A stretch of 64,000 bases of DNA, from positions 1,736,001 to 1,800,000 of the forward strand of contig CM073201.1 in assembly GCA_037042915.1 (NCBI GenBank). Direction: 5' to 3'. This stretch comes from Auricularia sp. M13. Its lineage: Eukaryota > Basidiomycota > Agaricomycetes > Auriculariales > Auriculariaceae. The notes beneath the pieces were generated by a model that saw only the letters and a list, made by a program, of their open reading frames with translations, searched no databases and was not told where the DNA came from. This document shows positions 10,858 through 25,300 of this stretch, piece after piece. Positions within the stretch are counted from its first letter, which is position 1, and each line of letters begins with the position of its first letter. Both the position numbers and the translations under genes were made by a program.

Positions 10858-12638
10858 ATGGGGCTCGCGCCCGCGAGCCTTGTCCTTGTCCTCTGCGTCC
10901 TTCTAAGTGCCCTGCTTGTTGAGGCGCTTGACGCGAACCAGGTTGGGAATCTAGCAGCTGGAATCGACATCCGGTGCGTGAGCTTTGCACGACGCGTACA
11001 TCACTTCGCTGACGCTGACAACGTTCAGAATCCCTCTTGACGCGTTCGTGTGCGACCCATGGCTCATCTATTATAAGATATCGCCTACCGGTGCGCTTTT
11101 CTTTCTATCGCACTGTCTATCTCATGGCAGCCAAGACTACGGGCGGTCGCTTGGGGTCAATTACACCAACGTGCAGCTGCTAGTACGTGAAGACATCCTG
11201 GCGTTCTCTGGATGGATGCTGACAAAAATTCTAGCTTACCACCCCGGACAATGCTCGCACGCCAGTCATCACGTTCAACCTGCCCCAGGGTGAGGGCGTC
11301 GTGTCCTGGCGGGTTAATATGAATTGGAATAGTGTCTTCTATGTTGCACCCCATGGCGCTATCGAACAGGGTGATGTTGTCCAGGTGAGGTGCCTGGTGC
11401 AGGTAGTTGTCGACTGCTCAATAGTTGCAGGTCAAGAAGGGTGGCGGTGGCGAAGCGTGCTTGAACGGAGCGACGCACACCACCAACTACGAGTTTGCAA
11501 CATATAATGGGCCGGCGTTCAAGTCGCTGACGGAGCATAACCTATGCCATTACAACACGCTTCCCAAATTCGCGCATGACCTCGCCAGAGGCTGGTCTGC
11601 AGACGCTTTTCGTGCCCCAAGGAATACTCGTGTACGTCCTGCCTACCTTTCTCCCGCCGCGAATAACTGTCACTGCCATGGAGGCACCATTGCAAGCCTT
11701 CTAATTCCTTCCTACGTATTGCAGCACGCCCACACGCGCAGCGGCTTCCCCGACGTCTAACACCCCGAAGCCATCCAGTACACCATCGCAACCGAGACCC
11801 ACAAGCAACCCTCCGACAAATACGTCGAAATCACCGGCGACATCATCGCAAACACACGGGACAACCAGCTCACAGTCTGGCAGCACTACTCCAGAAACTA
11901 TTACGCCTTCCCCCACAGACTCATCCTCACAATCAACTCCCACTCAGGCATCTCAGTCCGGGGCAGACTCTGACGGAGACCCATCTCAATCGTCCGCTGG
12001 GAATGCCGGGCAGGCTCCTCATTCCGATTCTCAGGCTCGCGGCTCAGGAAAATCATACACTGCGGCCATCGCTGCGTCGGCGGTCATTGGGACATTGCTC
12101 ATTATCCTGAGCATTCTTTGCTGCTTCATCATCCGGCGGCGTCGCCAGCGCGAGCGCGGTCAGCGGCTGCTGCAACCGTACACAGACAACAGCTTGATGA
12201 CCCAAGCGACAATTGGATCGACGGCGCGTGAGTTGCTGATCCCTCGGAGATCCTGACACTTGACACTGACTGCTCCCGGATCCTGTAGCCATAATATTCG
12301 AACCGCAGGCACGCTCAGCGAAGGGCCCGCCGACGCGGCGGTATGAATTCCCTGAGGAGTCGCTGCCACCGACGGACACTTCCCCATCGCGCGTCACGTC
12401 GCCTGAGATCCCCATGGATCTCGAGCGGGCGCTCGCTGTCGTCGCGGCCCACGTGCGCTCCGCGGAAGCCGTGATGGCGGACCCAAGCGGCTCCCCGCCC
12501 GAATACAGCCGCACGGTCGCGTCGACGCCTTTCGCTCGCACGCCAGCGACAAGGGTGCACGGCGTGGGCTCCTCCGGCCTCAAACGAATGCAGGACAGTG
12601 TCACCGACACGACGGACAGCTCCGATTGGAGTCGATGA
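10858..12638 (+). CDS. Secreted-domain, mucin-like single-pass membrane protein (frame break near 11567)
   Basis: The first exon encodes a clear signal peptide (SLVLVLCVLLSALLVEALDA). A small extracellular domain follows over five short exons: IRIPLDAFVCDPWLIYYKIS, an N-glycosylation site NYTN, VITFNLPQGEGVVSWRVNM, SVFYVAPHGAIEQGDVVQ and NLCHYNT. After this comes a Ser/Thr/Pro-rich stalk of about 90 residues (11740-12050), one transmembrane helix (AAIAASAVIGTLLIILSILCCFII), a stop-transfer RRRRQRERG and a cytosolic tail of about 150 residues. Near 11566-11568 the frame moves by one base (an extra A in AAA would explain it); downstream the frame QTLFVPQGIL joins to the stalk through a perfect GTACGT donor. 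The topology resembles fungal cell-surface sensors and adhesin-like proteins; ligand and function are unknown. Confidence 0.7.
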
Positions 12639-13329
12639 AGCCCATGATCGATTCATGCAGCGGCAGGTCTCCCATTTCTGCTCTTTTACGGTATATTTGG
12701 GTAGTGCGAGGACACTACCTTCTTCCTTGAAACTGCTATGCAGTCGGTGCTTGGCTTATTAAGCGGCAAGCGGTGTCCACTCATTTAGTTCCTATATTTT
12801 GTTGGTACATAATGAGCCAAATATGTTTCTTCTATATGAAGAAAGTGCAGAATTTCGGTTCAGTACCGTGATGGACCGTTGTCAAGCGCTGGATGCAGAG
12901 CTAAATGCGAATCGTGCGCGCGTCAAGACAGGGGATCCGATCGTGACAATTTGAACGTGGGGTGCGCAGGGCATTGTAGGACAGCGGACAGACCGCGGAA
13001 TAGATAGCCACGAGAACCGCCAAGTTGTACCCGAAGATCTAGAGACTAGATCTCCACGGACAACAAAGGAAGTACAACGTCCTGCGAGGATAGAGCCCGG
13101 TTGAACACGCCGATGCAGCATGGCCGCGTAGATTCGCGTAGTGTCTCGGCGCAGCCAGTCTCAATGTAAGCGATTTGAAGTACAGGAGCAAGTGACTCGA
13201 GTGGGTTGAATGCAATGCACGGGGCAGAGAATCGAGGGCAACATTTTCGCGACGCGTCATCGGAGCTTAAAGCCTTACCCAAGTCTTTGCTTCAGTCTTG
13301 TCTCTCCAGTGTCCGGAGAGCGCGGCTGG
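12639..13329. other. Intergenic, no gene seen
   Basis: A 690 bp gap between the membrane protein stop and the TOM1 start, both on the plus strand. It includes a more AT-rich stretch (about 12660-12850) that is probably 3' UTR, and then the TOM1 promoter. Open frames on the minus strand have no motif. Confidence 0.5.
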
Positions 13330-16300
13330 ATGAAGATACACGTACGGTCCTCCAAGAGGGCCTCACCGCCCGTGCGTATCTGTCCGGACTACTGCCAGAG
13401 TTTGCAGCGTGGCTGACGCGTCCGGGCCCTTGCAGCATCCAGAAATTGCAGCGCTCGTGTCGACAATCGCCAACACGCCACAAGATGAACTCGCGGGGTT
13501 GCTCGCGTCTTACACGGCCTGGGTCTGGCCACGCTCTGACTTGCATGGCTGGATCAACGTGCTCAACAACTTCGACGGCATATTCGAAAAGATTATCTCT
13601 GCCTACGCCGTCGACAAGCTCCAGGTCACGCCCTTCAGCCCGGAGGACAAGCGTCTCCTGCTCGAGATCCTCCGTTTCGAGAGGATGATGTTCGAGAACT
13701 CAACCAATAGGAAGCTGTTCAGCTCCTACGACGTGCGCCAGCCTTGTTTGCCTTGTCGCCACCCGCTTGCTTACTGAGCCCCTCTTTACAGCGACTCAAC
13801 GCGTTGCTCGCCAGCTCCGATCTTGAGGTCGTCGTCTCGGTGCTTCAGCTGCTGCTGCGTCCAGCACAGCAGTACTCTGCGCAACCGGCAGTCGCACATG
13901 TCCTGCACATCGCTAGCGGCCGCCTCGAATCTCTCAGCAGGCGCTGGACTGGTCTTCGCGACCATGGCCTGGAGGTGGCTGACCTCGTCAGCCCTAAGAA
14001 ACGTGATGAAGTCGACCAGCTCCCTTTGAATGCTAGCGACGTCAGGTTCACCTACTATCCTCGTACGGGTGACTCGAAGGAGCCCGACGCGGAACCGGAA
14101 GGCAATGCGCCGCCGCAGACCCCAGCCAGGAAATCTACTGGGACGAATGTCTCGTCTGGGCCAAGTGTCGTCCACCTTCAGGCTGTCGCAGCGTCGACCC
14201 AGGAGCCCATGGCCATTCTTGCCGAAACCGTCGAGACTCACAATATTCCTGAGTCCGAGCAGTTCGAGCTCATGTGCAAGATTAGGACCGCATGGGCGCT
14301 GGGTAAAGGTCGCGAGAAGGAGCGTGAGCAGCTCGTCACCATCCGCATGCTCGCAATCGCTGTCTATGGTCTGTTCGGTTTTGCCTTTCTGCTGGCTGGT
14401 ACTGCTGCTGACTTCATATTCAGCTCACACCCAGAGCGAGTCGCACGCGCAATCCGCGCTTTTCCTCTACGAACCAGACCTCGTCGCACATCTGGCCGAG
14501 ATTCTACAGTTGGACCGCGACGCCCCCATTGCTGTGCAATCAGCGGCCATCTCTGCACTCGACGGTCTCGTTCGATACCGCACCAAAATACAGGAAGTGC
14601 TCACAGCCCTGAACGTTGGTGTAAACCATGGCGTCCTCATGGCCCTTCTTCGCAAGGTCGTAAACGATGCTGCGAACCCAGAATCGACCATCTCGTCCGC
14701 ATTCGTCGAGACAGTATTGTCGTTTGTCAGCTACATCGCGTCGCATGCCGCGGGTGGCAACATGATCATTGGGGCGGGCCTTGTGCCCATCCTTATCCAG
14801 ATCATGGACAACACGTTGCCGTCAAGGTTGTCCATTGTGTCCAAGACGATGTCGCTCCTCGACAGCGTTCTCTACGGCTTCTCAAACGCCTTCTCGATTC
14901 TATGCAATGCCCATGGCGTCGAGTCCCTCGTTTCTCGTATTGAGGTATGTTTCGTGTTTACCAAGTGTTGTGGGCAACTCATTCATATCGTCGCCTTACC
15001 TCAGCACGAAGTGGAAATTGACCTGGCAGAGCACAGCCAAGACACCGAACCCCGTCTCTCGGTGGCCCGCACGAACGTATTGAAGCATCTGTTGCGCTCC
15101 GTTCATCGCATGATGCAGTCACCTGGAACGACCGAAGGCCTGCGTGGTCTAATCGACTCGTCCCTTCCCAAGACTATCAAGAAGATTTTCATCAACAAGG
15201 CTCTCTTCGGGCCAGTCGTTCTACCGTTGGGTATGCCGTCGTTTACACTTGAGTACTGTGTCTAATGGCCGATGTAGCAATCAACATCATGTCAACGTTC
15301 GTGCACAACGAACCGACGTCCCTTGCAATCATGCAAGAATTGGGCTTACCAGAAGCGTTCTACGACACAATCGAAAGAGGACTGGAACCGTCCATCGAGG
15401 TAATGCCGCAACGGACTTCCGTTATACCCAGCTGAAATTTGTTCAGGTCCTTCAAGCGATCCCGAATGCCATCGGCGCGCTCTGCCTCAATCAGGCTGGG
15501 CAAGATCAGCTCGCTGCTCGCCAGAACGTCATTCCCACGTTGTTCGGGACCTTCACGTCGGAGAAGCATGTCAAGGTGCTGCACGACAAGGAGAATGCGA
15601 TGGTCATGGGCAGTGCCATCGACGAGCTCATCCGCCATCACCCGAACTTGAAGACGGCAGTCTTCGATGCGGTCATTGCCACGCTCACTAAGATCGAGGA
15701 GATGGGCAATGCCTATGTGGACCCCAAGGGCGGCGAGACGCCATTCAAATTGAAGCTCGTTGCGCGACCGGCTGCAGCGCCAGAGCAGCCTGAGATTACG
15801 CAGGAGGAGGCCATGGAACTCGGCCAACCACGTCCACCCACCCCGATTCCTGCGCCTCAGGTCGAGGAAACCTCATCTGTGACGCATGCTGCGCCAGCGG
15901 AGCCGGAAAGCGTGGAATACATTGGGAAGCAGGCCGATGACAACATCATCGTGACTTTTGTGGATGTCATTGGTCGGGTTCGTCTTGCAAAAATGATGTT
16001 CTACGCGTACCGTGCTAATTGCTTCATAGTTCCTCGAGGGTCTTTTCCAGCATACGCCTCATTGCCGCGAATTCGTGACCAACACGGATGGTCTGGAACG
16101 TCTGGGCCGTCTGTTCACGCTGCCTTCAATGCCGTCGGATTTTGCTGGCACAGAGTACTTCCTTCAGGTCATCCGCACCATTGCGGAGGTCGCGCCAGCA
16201 CAGACTCTCCAGAAACTCGCGCAACACGTCAAGTCGTCTTTGGAGGAGACCAAGGATTTCTGGCAAGATATGGGTTCAACAGCTAAGTTCGCGGATTGGG

Positions 16301-19300
16301 TTGCTATTTCTTGTGCGTGTAGCATTGTCGATGTTAGACATCAACTGACACCTGCATAGCCGACAGCGCTCTTGCGGAGGCCAACGTCAAGTTCCGCCAG
16401 CTTATCACCCTCAACACGAGGATCAGCATGCTTGCCGAAGTCTACTCGGCGACCTCCATTGCGCACGGTCGCTCGGCAGGCTCCTCGTTGCAGAATATCA
16501 CTGCGACAGAGACTGCTGCACTTCTTCCGGCACTTGGCGATGTGCATCGCGCCTTCATCTGGGAGAATATTCTTTTGAAGTCGGCCGTCCCGCCTACGGA
16601 ATCGTTGGGTCCTCGCATTCACTCCATGGAATATGGGAGCGTGCCCATCGACTTGCTGCCTGAAGGATTCCCGCAGGCGTCGTTCGGTCAGCAGACGACC
16701 GACCCTGCCCAAGAGGAATCTTCCCCGCAAGGTGGGGCGGCTGCCCTGGCCGAAACTGCGCGCAAGCAGAACATCACTGCGTTGAAGCATCTCGCTGGTC
16801 AGATCCCCAGTTCAGTCACGTCTTTCTTGCAAGGTCCGCCAACATTGCTATTGCTATTCGTTCTAAACAGGAACTGACTTCGACGGCTAGCTTTGATCAA
16901 GATGGTCATTTCTGGGCGCCGCAATGTCGATACATCGCACAAGAAGCATGCAACACAAATGGCTAAGCTCATTTCCGGCATCCTTGTCAAGCACCTCGCG
17001 TGGGACGGCACAGGTGTGTTCCGATTTGCGTTTGTCTTACCTTTACTTATATCTGCAGCCGACAGCAGTCCACTGGCAGTCTCTGCCTACCACACCGTCA
17101 TGATAGGGTTTGCGTCGGTGCTCTTGACCGGCGGTAAGTCTATGTTTGGCTAACTAAACCTTTTATTAATGTCGTTGTCAGATCATCCTGGCCAAGGATC
17201 CCTCCAAACTTTGTTGCTTATCACACTTTGGCAGTCCGGTGCCGTGCAGGCCATAGTCGACATAGGACAGCGCTGGGTCGACGCAGCAGATAGTGTGATG
17301 CACTTGAAGCATGCCGAACGCACTGACCAACAGAACCAATCTCTGATTCATGCGTTTGGCGGTTTGAAAGTGGCACTGCACCTTTTGCACCAGATGACTT
17401 CGTCGAAGGCACTTTTCGAGTCGACGCAGGCCCCTCTGCTCATCACCCGCGAGCTCAAGGACACGGACAAAGACTATTTTGAGCCGCACGATCTCCTCGT
17501 CAAGTTGCGCGCGACGGTGCTCCCGCTCATTGCGCGCATGTGGTCAACAGCGTGGATCACCGGTCCGCCGCTTAGTATCACTAAGTCTGTCGTTCAAAGT
17601 CTCCTCGAGATTATGAAAGCCGACAAGGAGGACGCAAGCGCCGATGCACCAATAGCGCCGCCCATACCTGCCCCCGGACGTCATGTGTCGGCTCACGTTG
17701 GACCCGATGAGAACAGGATTCGGCAGTTGACAGAGATGGGCTTCCCACGTTCGGCAGCCGAGAGAGCACTCATTCGAACAGGCAACAACGTCAGTGCCGC
17801 GACGGAATATCTTCTCTCGCACCCACTTCCATTCCCGCCTGACCCAGAGCCGGTGCCTGTCGAGGAGGTAGCTGCCGCAGTCGATGATGCGCTGGAGCAA
17901 GAGGCCGGTCCCAGTCAGCACGACAGCGGAGATGTTCCTGCCCCAGCCGCAGTCGACAGGGAAGACGCTTCTGGCGACGATGCCGTGATGGAGGACGCTC
18001 CAGCGTCTTCGAGCGTTTCTGACAAGGGCAAAGCGAAGGAAAGCGACGCCGAGGTCGTGCCCGGCAAGACCTCCCTTCAATGGAGAGAAGAACTTCAAGC
18101 TATGCGGTCCACATTGCAGGACGGCCTCGCTGCCCACGCATTCAAGCTTGTCGACGAGCACCCCAACCTCATCTTCGACGTCAAGAACGCCTTCTTAGGC
18201 ACTTCCGGGAGCTCGCCGGCAACTGCGCTGAAGCTTATCCTCGAAGACATCAAGTCCTTCTCGCCATCCGCGTATGATGTGCACGAGCAGCCTCTTGCTG
18301 TTCGACTTCGCCTACTTGGCGTCATTCTGACCGATTCGCCATTGACAAACGCGCGTTTGTCCAGTGGCGACTCGCGAGACCTTATGAACGTCCTAGTAGC
18401 CCTGGTCTTGTCTCAAGAACCCTCAGGGGATAGTCCCGCGCCTCCGAAATGGGTTGGTGCGCTACTCCTTGTTGCGGAACTATTACTTGCCCTCGCCGAG
18501 GAGGCGCCCGCGGTGACTATTCCGGAGAGTGGGCAAGAGATTGAGCGCAGTCCACTCACCGTTGGACCCGACTATGCCGAAGCTCGTACAAAGCTCTTCA
18601 ATTTCGCGCTCAAACTACTGCAGACTCCTGATCTTGTTCGCGACGATGTGCTCGCAGTGCTTCGTATCCTCGTCTTGCTCACCCGCGACGCTAGCTTTGC
18701 GTCAGAGTTTGTACGGCGCGACGGTCTGGCGCACCTCATTCATCACTTCAAAGATGCGCACAAGACTGTGACCGGCCTCGAGGCCTACGTCGCGATCCTT
18801 ATGCGACATGCGGTCGAGGACAAGGGAATACTTCGCTCGATCATGACGCAGGAGATCAAACGTTTCTTCGGTCAATCACGCGGCCGAGTGGTGGACGTCC
18901 CTTCGTTCATGCGCGGTGGCATGAACCTCGTGCTCCGCGATCCCAAAGCTTTCATCGACGCTACTGCAGCGACCTGTGAACTGACAGGAAGCGGCTTCCA
19001 ACACATCGTCTTGAAGCCTAATCAAGGGAAATCTGCCGCCCAACAAGATGCTACACGCGAGGCTGAGTCCGACATGCAGGTGGATGACTTGCCGACATCT
19101 GTTGGATCTCAGACACTTGTGGCTGTAGTCCACTTCCTCACCAGCGAGCTCATGCGCGTCATTCAGTCTGCGCTTGACCACTCTACCGGGGCTAAGCCCG
19201 TCACTGCGACTTCAGCAACGTCCGACAACATCACGTCAACTACAACTGCATCGGAGCCGGTTTCTGCTTCAGTTGCCGCCGCCACTGAGCCCGCCGAGCC

Positions 19301-22300
19301 CCGCACTGATGGCACACAAGACTTTGCCTATGCCTGTTTCCTCATGCAGTGCCTCACCGAACTGCTTTTCTCATACGAGCCTTGCAAAACTGCATTCTTA
19401 TCGTACTCTCGGAGCAAACCTGGTGCGACGCCAGCAAAGGAGGGCAAATCTCGTCCGACCATACTCCACTTCCTCCTGCACGAGATCATCTCGTATAGTG
19501 ATTACCATCTCCAGCCAACTACGGATTCTGCGCGACGACGCATGCTCTTGTGCAACTGGGCGTCTTCTGTCGTCGTCGCGCTGTCTGTCGATGTATCGCA
19601 TACGCACGACTTCAAGGACGTTTCTCCCGACCTCGTCGCGGTCCGCAAGACTGTGGTTGACGCCGTCAACAAATGCATCAAGGAATCATCGTCTACTGAA
19701 CCCGTTGCTGCACGCTATGGACGACTCTTATCCATGGCTGAGTTGTGTCATCGGTTGCTGTCTGTAAAGGTGCAATCGGCCGGAAAGTCTCACGAGGACG
19801 TCGCGATCCACACGGCAAAGATCATGTTGGAGAAAGGCTTTGTTGCGACGCTCACAAATGCGTTGGCGGACGTCGACTTGAACTATCCGCATGTCAAGGC
19901 GCTGATCTCTGCAGTCTTGCGGCCATTGGAATATCTGTGCGTACTAGCTCCCATCTTCATTCAGCATGTCCGTAATCTGGTTTCAGGACTCGGATAGCCA
20001 TCAAGATGGGCCGCACGACAGATCGCTCCAAGTTAGATGACAAGGAAGATGCTATGTCTACCGACTACTCCGAGGAAGAGGACGAGGACGAGGATATGGA
20101 TCGCGAAGAGACACCCGATCTATACCGGAATTCTGCTCTCGGAATGTGAGTATGATTTCCAGCGCTGGGATGACCTTTAGACTGACAGCATTTGCAGGTA
20201 TGGAGGTGTACGTTGAATGTTTTACTATACATCGATGCGTAGCTGATATTTCGCATCTTCCAGGAGATGGAGGACGTCAACTACAACGACGAGGACGATG
20301 AGATGGATGAGGACGAAGATATGGTCGAGGAAGGAGCCGACTTCGACGATGAAACAGGCAGCGATCATACCTCTGCAACGTCCGACGATGAGGGCGATCC
20401 AGATGGCGATGAACTCGACATAGAGGAAGGTGGCTCGGAGAGTGGATGGCATGATGAGGACGAGGACATGGAAGACGAAGAGGACACTGACGGGGAAGGT
20501 GGTGAAGCTGATGAGGAGGGCGAAGAAGAGATGGTCTGGGAGGTGAGTCTACCTATTACAAAACTTTCCCAGGCGATACTCAGTTATATCAGGATATTCC
20601 TGAGGGTGAAGGCGTCCTTGACGCTGTCGGTGACGATGGCGACGATGAAGATGTCCTTGAACGTGAGTATTCTTCTCGGCTATTTTCTTGGCTGATTTTT
20701 GTAGCAAACCCTGTCATGGGAGACGCTCTAGATGAAGACGAAGACATGGGTTCCGAGGCCGACGAGTAAGCTTCCGATTCTCAACGAGCCCTCATTCTAA
20801 CGTCTCGTTTTAGGCAAGGCGATGACCTGAGTATCCTGGAGCCCTCTGAGCACTACATGCCGCCGCAGGCGATGATCCATTCGCGGCACATTGGTTTGGA
20901 GCTCTCGCCGCGGGTGACCCAATTACAGCCGCTCGTCGCGGGCTATTTGCAGCGTCGCTTATGCCATCACGTGGCGCAGGTCAGTCTTTCTTGCTCAATG
21001 TAGCATCTGTGGCGTTAATCTGTGTTCCCGTCCCAGGTATCGACGCTGAACTTCAGATGTTCGGACGCCGACACGCCGCGAGCCACGCGCCAGCACCTGA
21101 CGTTATAACTCACCCGCTCCTGATGGACCCGTCCAATCAAGCGGCTGGAACTCACTCTCATCGCATCAGAGCCAGGCCAGCCCGCGGGGTTGGCACGCAT
21201 TACAACGACCTCATCGCCGCTGTTGAGGAAGTTGTGGGTGGTGGCGCCTTCCAATTCTTGCAACAGTTCATCCAGCGTACTCGACCAGGGGAGACCTTTC
21301 AGCTCGAACTTCCCGCTGGTGCACTGGCTGCTCAACTCGAGCGCCATCCTCACCGACACGCTCGAGTGGTATCCTCTCTTCCTCATCGTGTTCATCGCCA
21401 GGAGCATCGCCATGACCACGCCGACTTGCAGCCCCAACCGACATCCACTCGTTGGGCAGAAGAAGCCCAGATATCTCATGGCAAATTCGCTCCAGGGAGG
21501 GTAGAAAAGCTTTCCAACCACCTGGTTCTTGCGCTGCTTCCCGCCGCGCGTGAGGCAGCCGCGAAGACCGAGGCGAGGGCTAAGGAGGAGGAGGAGCGAC
21601 TGAGCCGTGAACGCGAAGAGGCAGCTGCGGCGGCCGCTGCAGCTGACAATCAGACTGCCAACGCCATCGCCGTCCCTTCGTCGCCAGCTCCAGCTCCTGC
21701 CGTCGCAGCGTCCACGGAAGAGGAGGCCGACGCCCGTGTAATCGTCGTACCGCCTGCAGACGGCGACGCCGTCATGGAGGAAGCCACGCCTGCCACCGCC
21801 CCTTCCCCGCAGCAGCCAGCGGCCGATGCGCAGTTGGTCGACTCTGCAGCAGTCGCGATCGAAAGCATCACTGTCAACGATGATCTCGTCCCGCCAGCTT
21901 CGTCCTCTGATGCACCGCCTCCTCAGGATGCGGTAGAGGCCTCTTCAAACTCGCAGGAGGCAGAGCCTACCGCAGAAGCGGGACCGTCGCAGCCAGTCGC
22001 GCGTGTCATCGTCAGGGTCAATGGGGCAGACATCGACATCACCGATACGGGCATCGATCCTGAGTTCCTCGAGGCGCTGCCTGATGATATGCGAGAAGAA
22101 ATCCTCAACCAACATTTCCGCGAGCGCGCCATTGCTCAACAGCAAATTCCCACCGATTCTCACATCAGTGCTGAATTCCTCGAGGCGCTACCACCGGATA
22201 TACGCGCGGAGCTGCTTCAACAGGAAAGTGCAGAACGCCGCAGACAAGCAGCTGCAGCTCAGGCCGCAACCGTCGCCAACACTGGGCCTTCCGATATCGA

Positions 22301-25300
22301 CCCGGCGAGCTTCTTGGCGTCTTTGGACCCTCATCTGCGGCAAGCCGTTTTGCTCGAGCAGGACGATACTTTCCTGCAAACCCTCCCCTCTGCAATGCTA
22401 GCTGAGGCGGGTGGGTGGCGTGCAGCTGCGCATCGACGACTTGCTGGCAACTTGGCATCTACTTTCAATGGGCCGGAAGCAGTACCTGCTGCCAGTTCCT
22501 CCCGACGTCCTGCAGCACAGCGAGATGCCATCCAGCTCCTTGATAAGACTGGCATCGCAACGTTAGTGCGGCTGCTTTTCTTCCCTCAAGTGTCCAAGAA
22601 GACGTTGCTACACAAGGTCCTCGTCAACCTCTGCGAGAATTCGAAATCTCGTACGGAGCTGCTTAATCTGCTCTTGAGCATTTTGCACGAAGGAACAGGG
22701 GATTTGTTGGCCGTCGACAAGAGTTTCTCGCAGCTATCGGTTCGCGCTGGAAAAACGCCATCATTCACGACGCCAAAAGCTGCCACGCCCAAAGCCAAGG
22801 CCAGCACGGACATGGCGAGCGCGTTGCAGATCCTATCGCAACTGCCCAGCGAGAGCATACCCAATCTTGTTGCGCAGCGTTCCTTGGAGGCACTCGCTTA
22901 TATTGTCAGCAACAACGAGCTTGCCTCGATCTTCTTCCTTTCCGAGCAAGAGGTTGCCGCTGGCCTTCGTCGTTCGACGTCGCGCAAGGGCAAGGGCAAG
23001 GAGCGGCCAACCCCTGCAGTTCATTACCCTGTTGTCGCCCTCCTCGGTCTGCTTGACCGCCAGCTTGTATTGAAAACTGTGTCCATCATGGATTCCGTCG
23101 CGTCTCTCCTTGCCATTGTCACCAAACCGCTCACAACGCTCAAGAAACCCGGCGATACCTCAGTTCCCCAGCCAGATACCTCGGCACCAGCAGACCCGGC
23201 GACCTCTCAAGCGACTGCGCCGCCGACTTCGTCATCATCGGCTCCCGATGCGGCTGCGCCCTCTTCATCTGTTCCAGAGCCCTCTGCGGCACCCGCCGCT
23301 GCGGCTGTTGAGGCAACGTCTCCCTCGTCTGAAGAGTCGTCTTCGCTGCTTTCGCGCCCTCCTGTCATCCAAGCCAACGCGCTTCGTCTCATCGTGAACA
23401 TCCTCACGGGCGGCGAATGCTCAAGCCGGACCTTCCAGCACTCGCTCACCTTGATCCAGAACTTAGCCTGTTTACCGGATTCGCGCGATACCATAGCCTC
23501 CGAGCTTCGGTCGAGGGCACAAGACCTGGGCTCTAGCATCTACATGGATCTCGATGAGCTGGCCAGGGAGTTGAGCGACGACGCTCTATCTGCGGCCGCA
23601 GCTAGCACGATCGCTGTCAAATTCTCCCCTGCCTCGTCCGACCAGGCGAAGCTCCTGCGAGTACTGAAGACGATCGACTACATGTATTCTCCCAAATCGA
23701 CGCCGGGCTCGGCTGCGGAGGAGAGGAGCCAAGATGACGCCATCAAACTGAACGCTGTCTATGAGACGTTCAAGTTTGCTTCTCTTTGGCGTCGTTTGGG
23801 TGATGTCCTCGCGATCGTACAGGAAAAGTCGGACGTCGAGCATACTGCGACAGTTCTTCTCCCCCTCATCGAATCCCTCATGGTGGTGTGCAAGCACGTG
23901 GGCACTAAGACTGGCCGCGCAGTACGAGCTACGTCGCCCAGGTCACCCGTGACGCCGCGCGAATCAATGGAGGACCTGTTCGTTGGCTTCACTGATGCGC
24001 ATAGAAAGGTTCTTAACCTGATGGTGCGCAACAACCCGTCGTTGATGAGCGGCTCGTTTTCGTTACTGGTTCACAATCCACGTGTCCTCGACTTCGACAA
24101 CAAGCGAAACTACTTCAATCAGCAGCTGCATCGACGGCCGGCGAATCGTGAACACTACGGCACTTTGCAGTTGAACGTTCGCCGTGCGCGGGTGTTCGAG
24201 GACAGCTTCCAGTATTTGCAACGTCGTACAGGCGACCAGATCAAGTACGGCAAGCTCAGCGTTCGCTTCTACGACGAGGAGGGTGTCGATGCTGGTGGTG
24301 TGACGCGCGAGTGGTTCCAGATCCTGGCCAGACAGATGTTCAACCCGGATTATTGCTTGTTCCAACCTTGTGCCGCCGACAAACTCACCTACCAACCGAA
24401 TCGCGCATCCGCTGTCAATCCAGAGCATCTGTCGTTCTTCAAGTTTGTGGGCCGCGTCATTGGCAAGGCGATCTACGATGGTCGACTTTTGGACGCGTAC
24501 TTCGCACGCTCGCTCTATCGTCAGCTCCTCGGCAAACCCGTTGACTATCGGGATGTAGAGTGGGTCGATCCGAGTTACTATAGCAGTCTCTGCTGGTTAC
24601 TGGAAAATGATCCTGCGCCACTGGACATGACCTTCAGCATCGATACAGATGAGGCGAGCAGTATTTTCAAGTCGCGCTCTGTTTCATATCTAATGATCAT
24701 TTCAGTTCGGTGTCACGAAAGTCGTCCCTCTCAAGGAAAATGGTGCTAGCATCCCGGTCACAATCGAGAATCGTCGCGAGTTCGTCCAGCTGGCCGCAGA
24801 GTACCGTCTCTATTCGTCGATCAAGGACCAGATCGAGTCGCTGCTCAGCGGATTCTACGAGATCATCCCTAAAGATCTCATTTCCATTGTGCGTCCGGTT
24901 TCTAGACTGGAGATCCTGACAACTCAGTCAATTGCAGTTCAATGAGCAGGAGGTTGAGTTGCTCATATCCGGCACCCCTGATATCGACGTGGACGAGTGG
25001 CGAGCAGCGACAGAGTACAACGGTTATACTGCGTCCGATCCCGTCATCGTCTGGTGGTGGCGCGCTTTGAAGTCGTTCAGCCGTGACGAACGCGCCAAAG
25101 TTCTGAGCTTTGCAACCGGTTCGTAAATCATTCTTTAATTGCCTGCGCTAACTTTCATATCAGGCACCTCCAGAGTTCCACTGGGCGGCTTCGTTGAACT
25201 GCAAGGCGTGCAAGGCGTACAACGGTTTTCAATCCACAAAGCATACGGAGGCACAGACCGCCTGCCTCAGGCTCATACATGTGGGTAGCTCAAGAATAAC

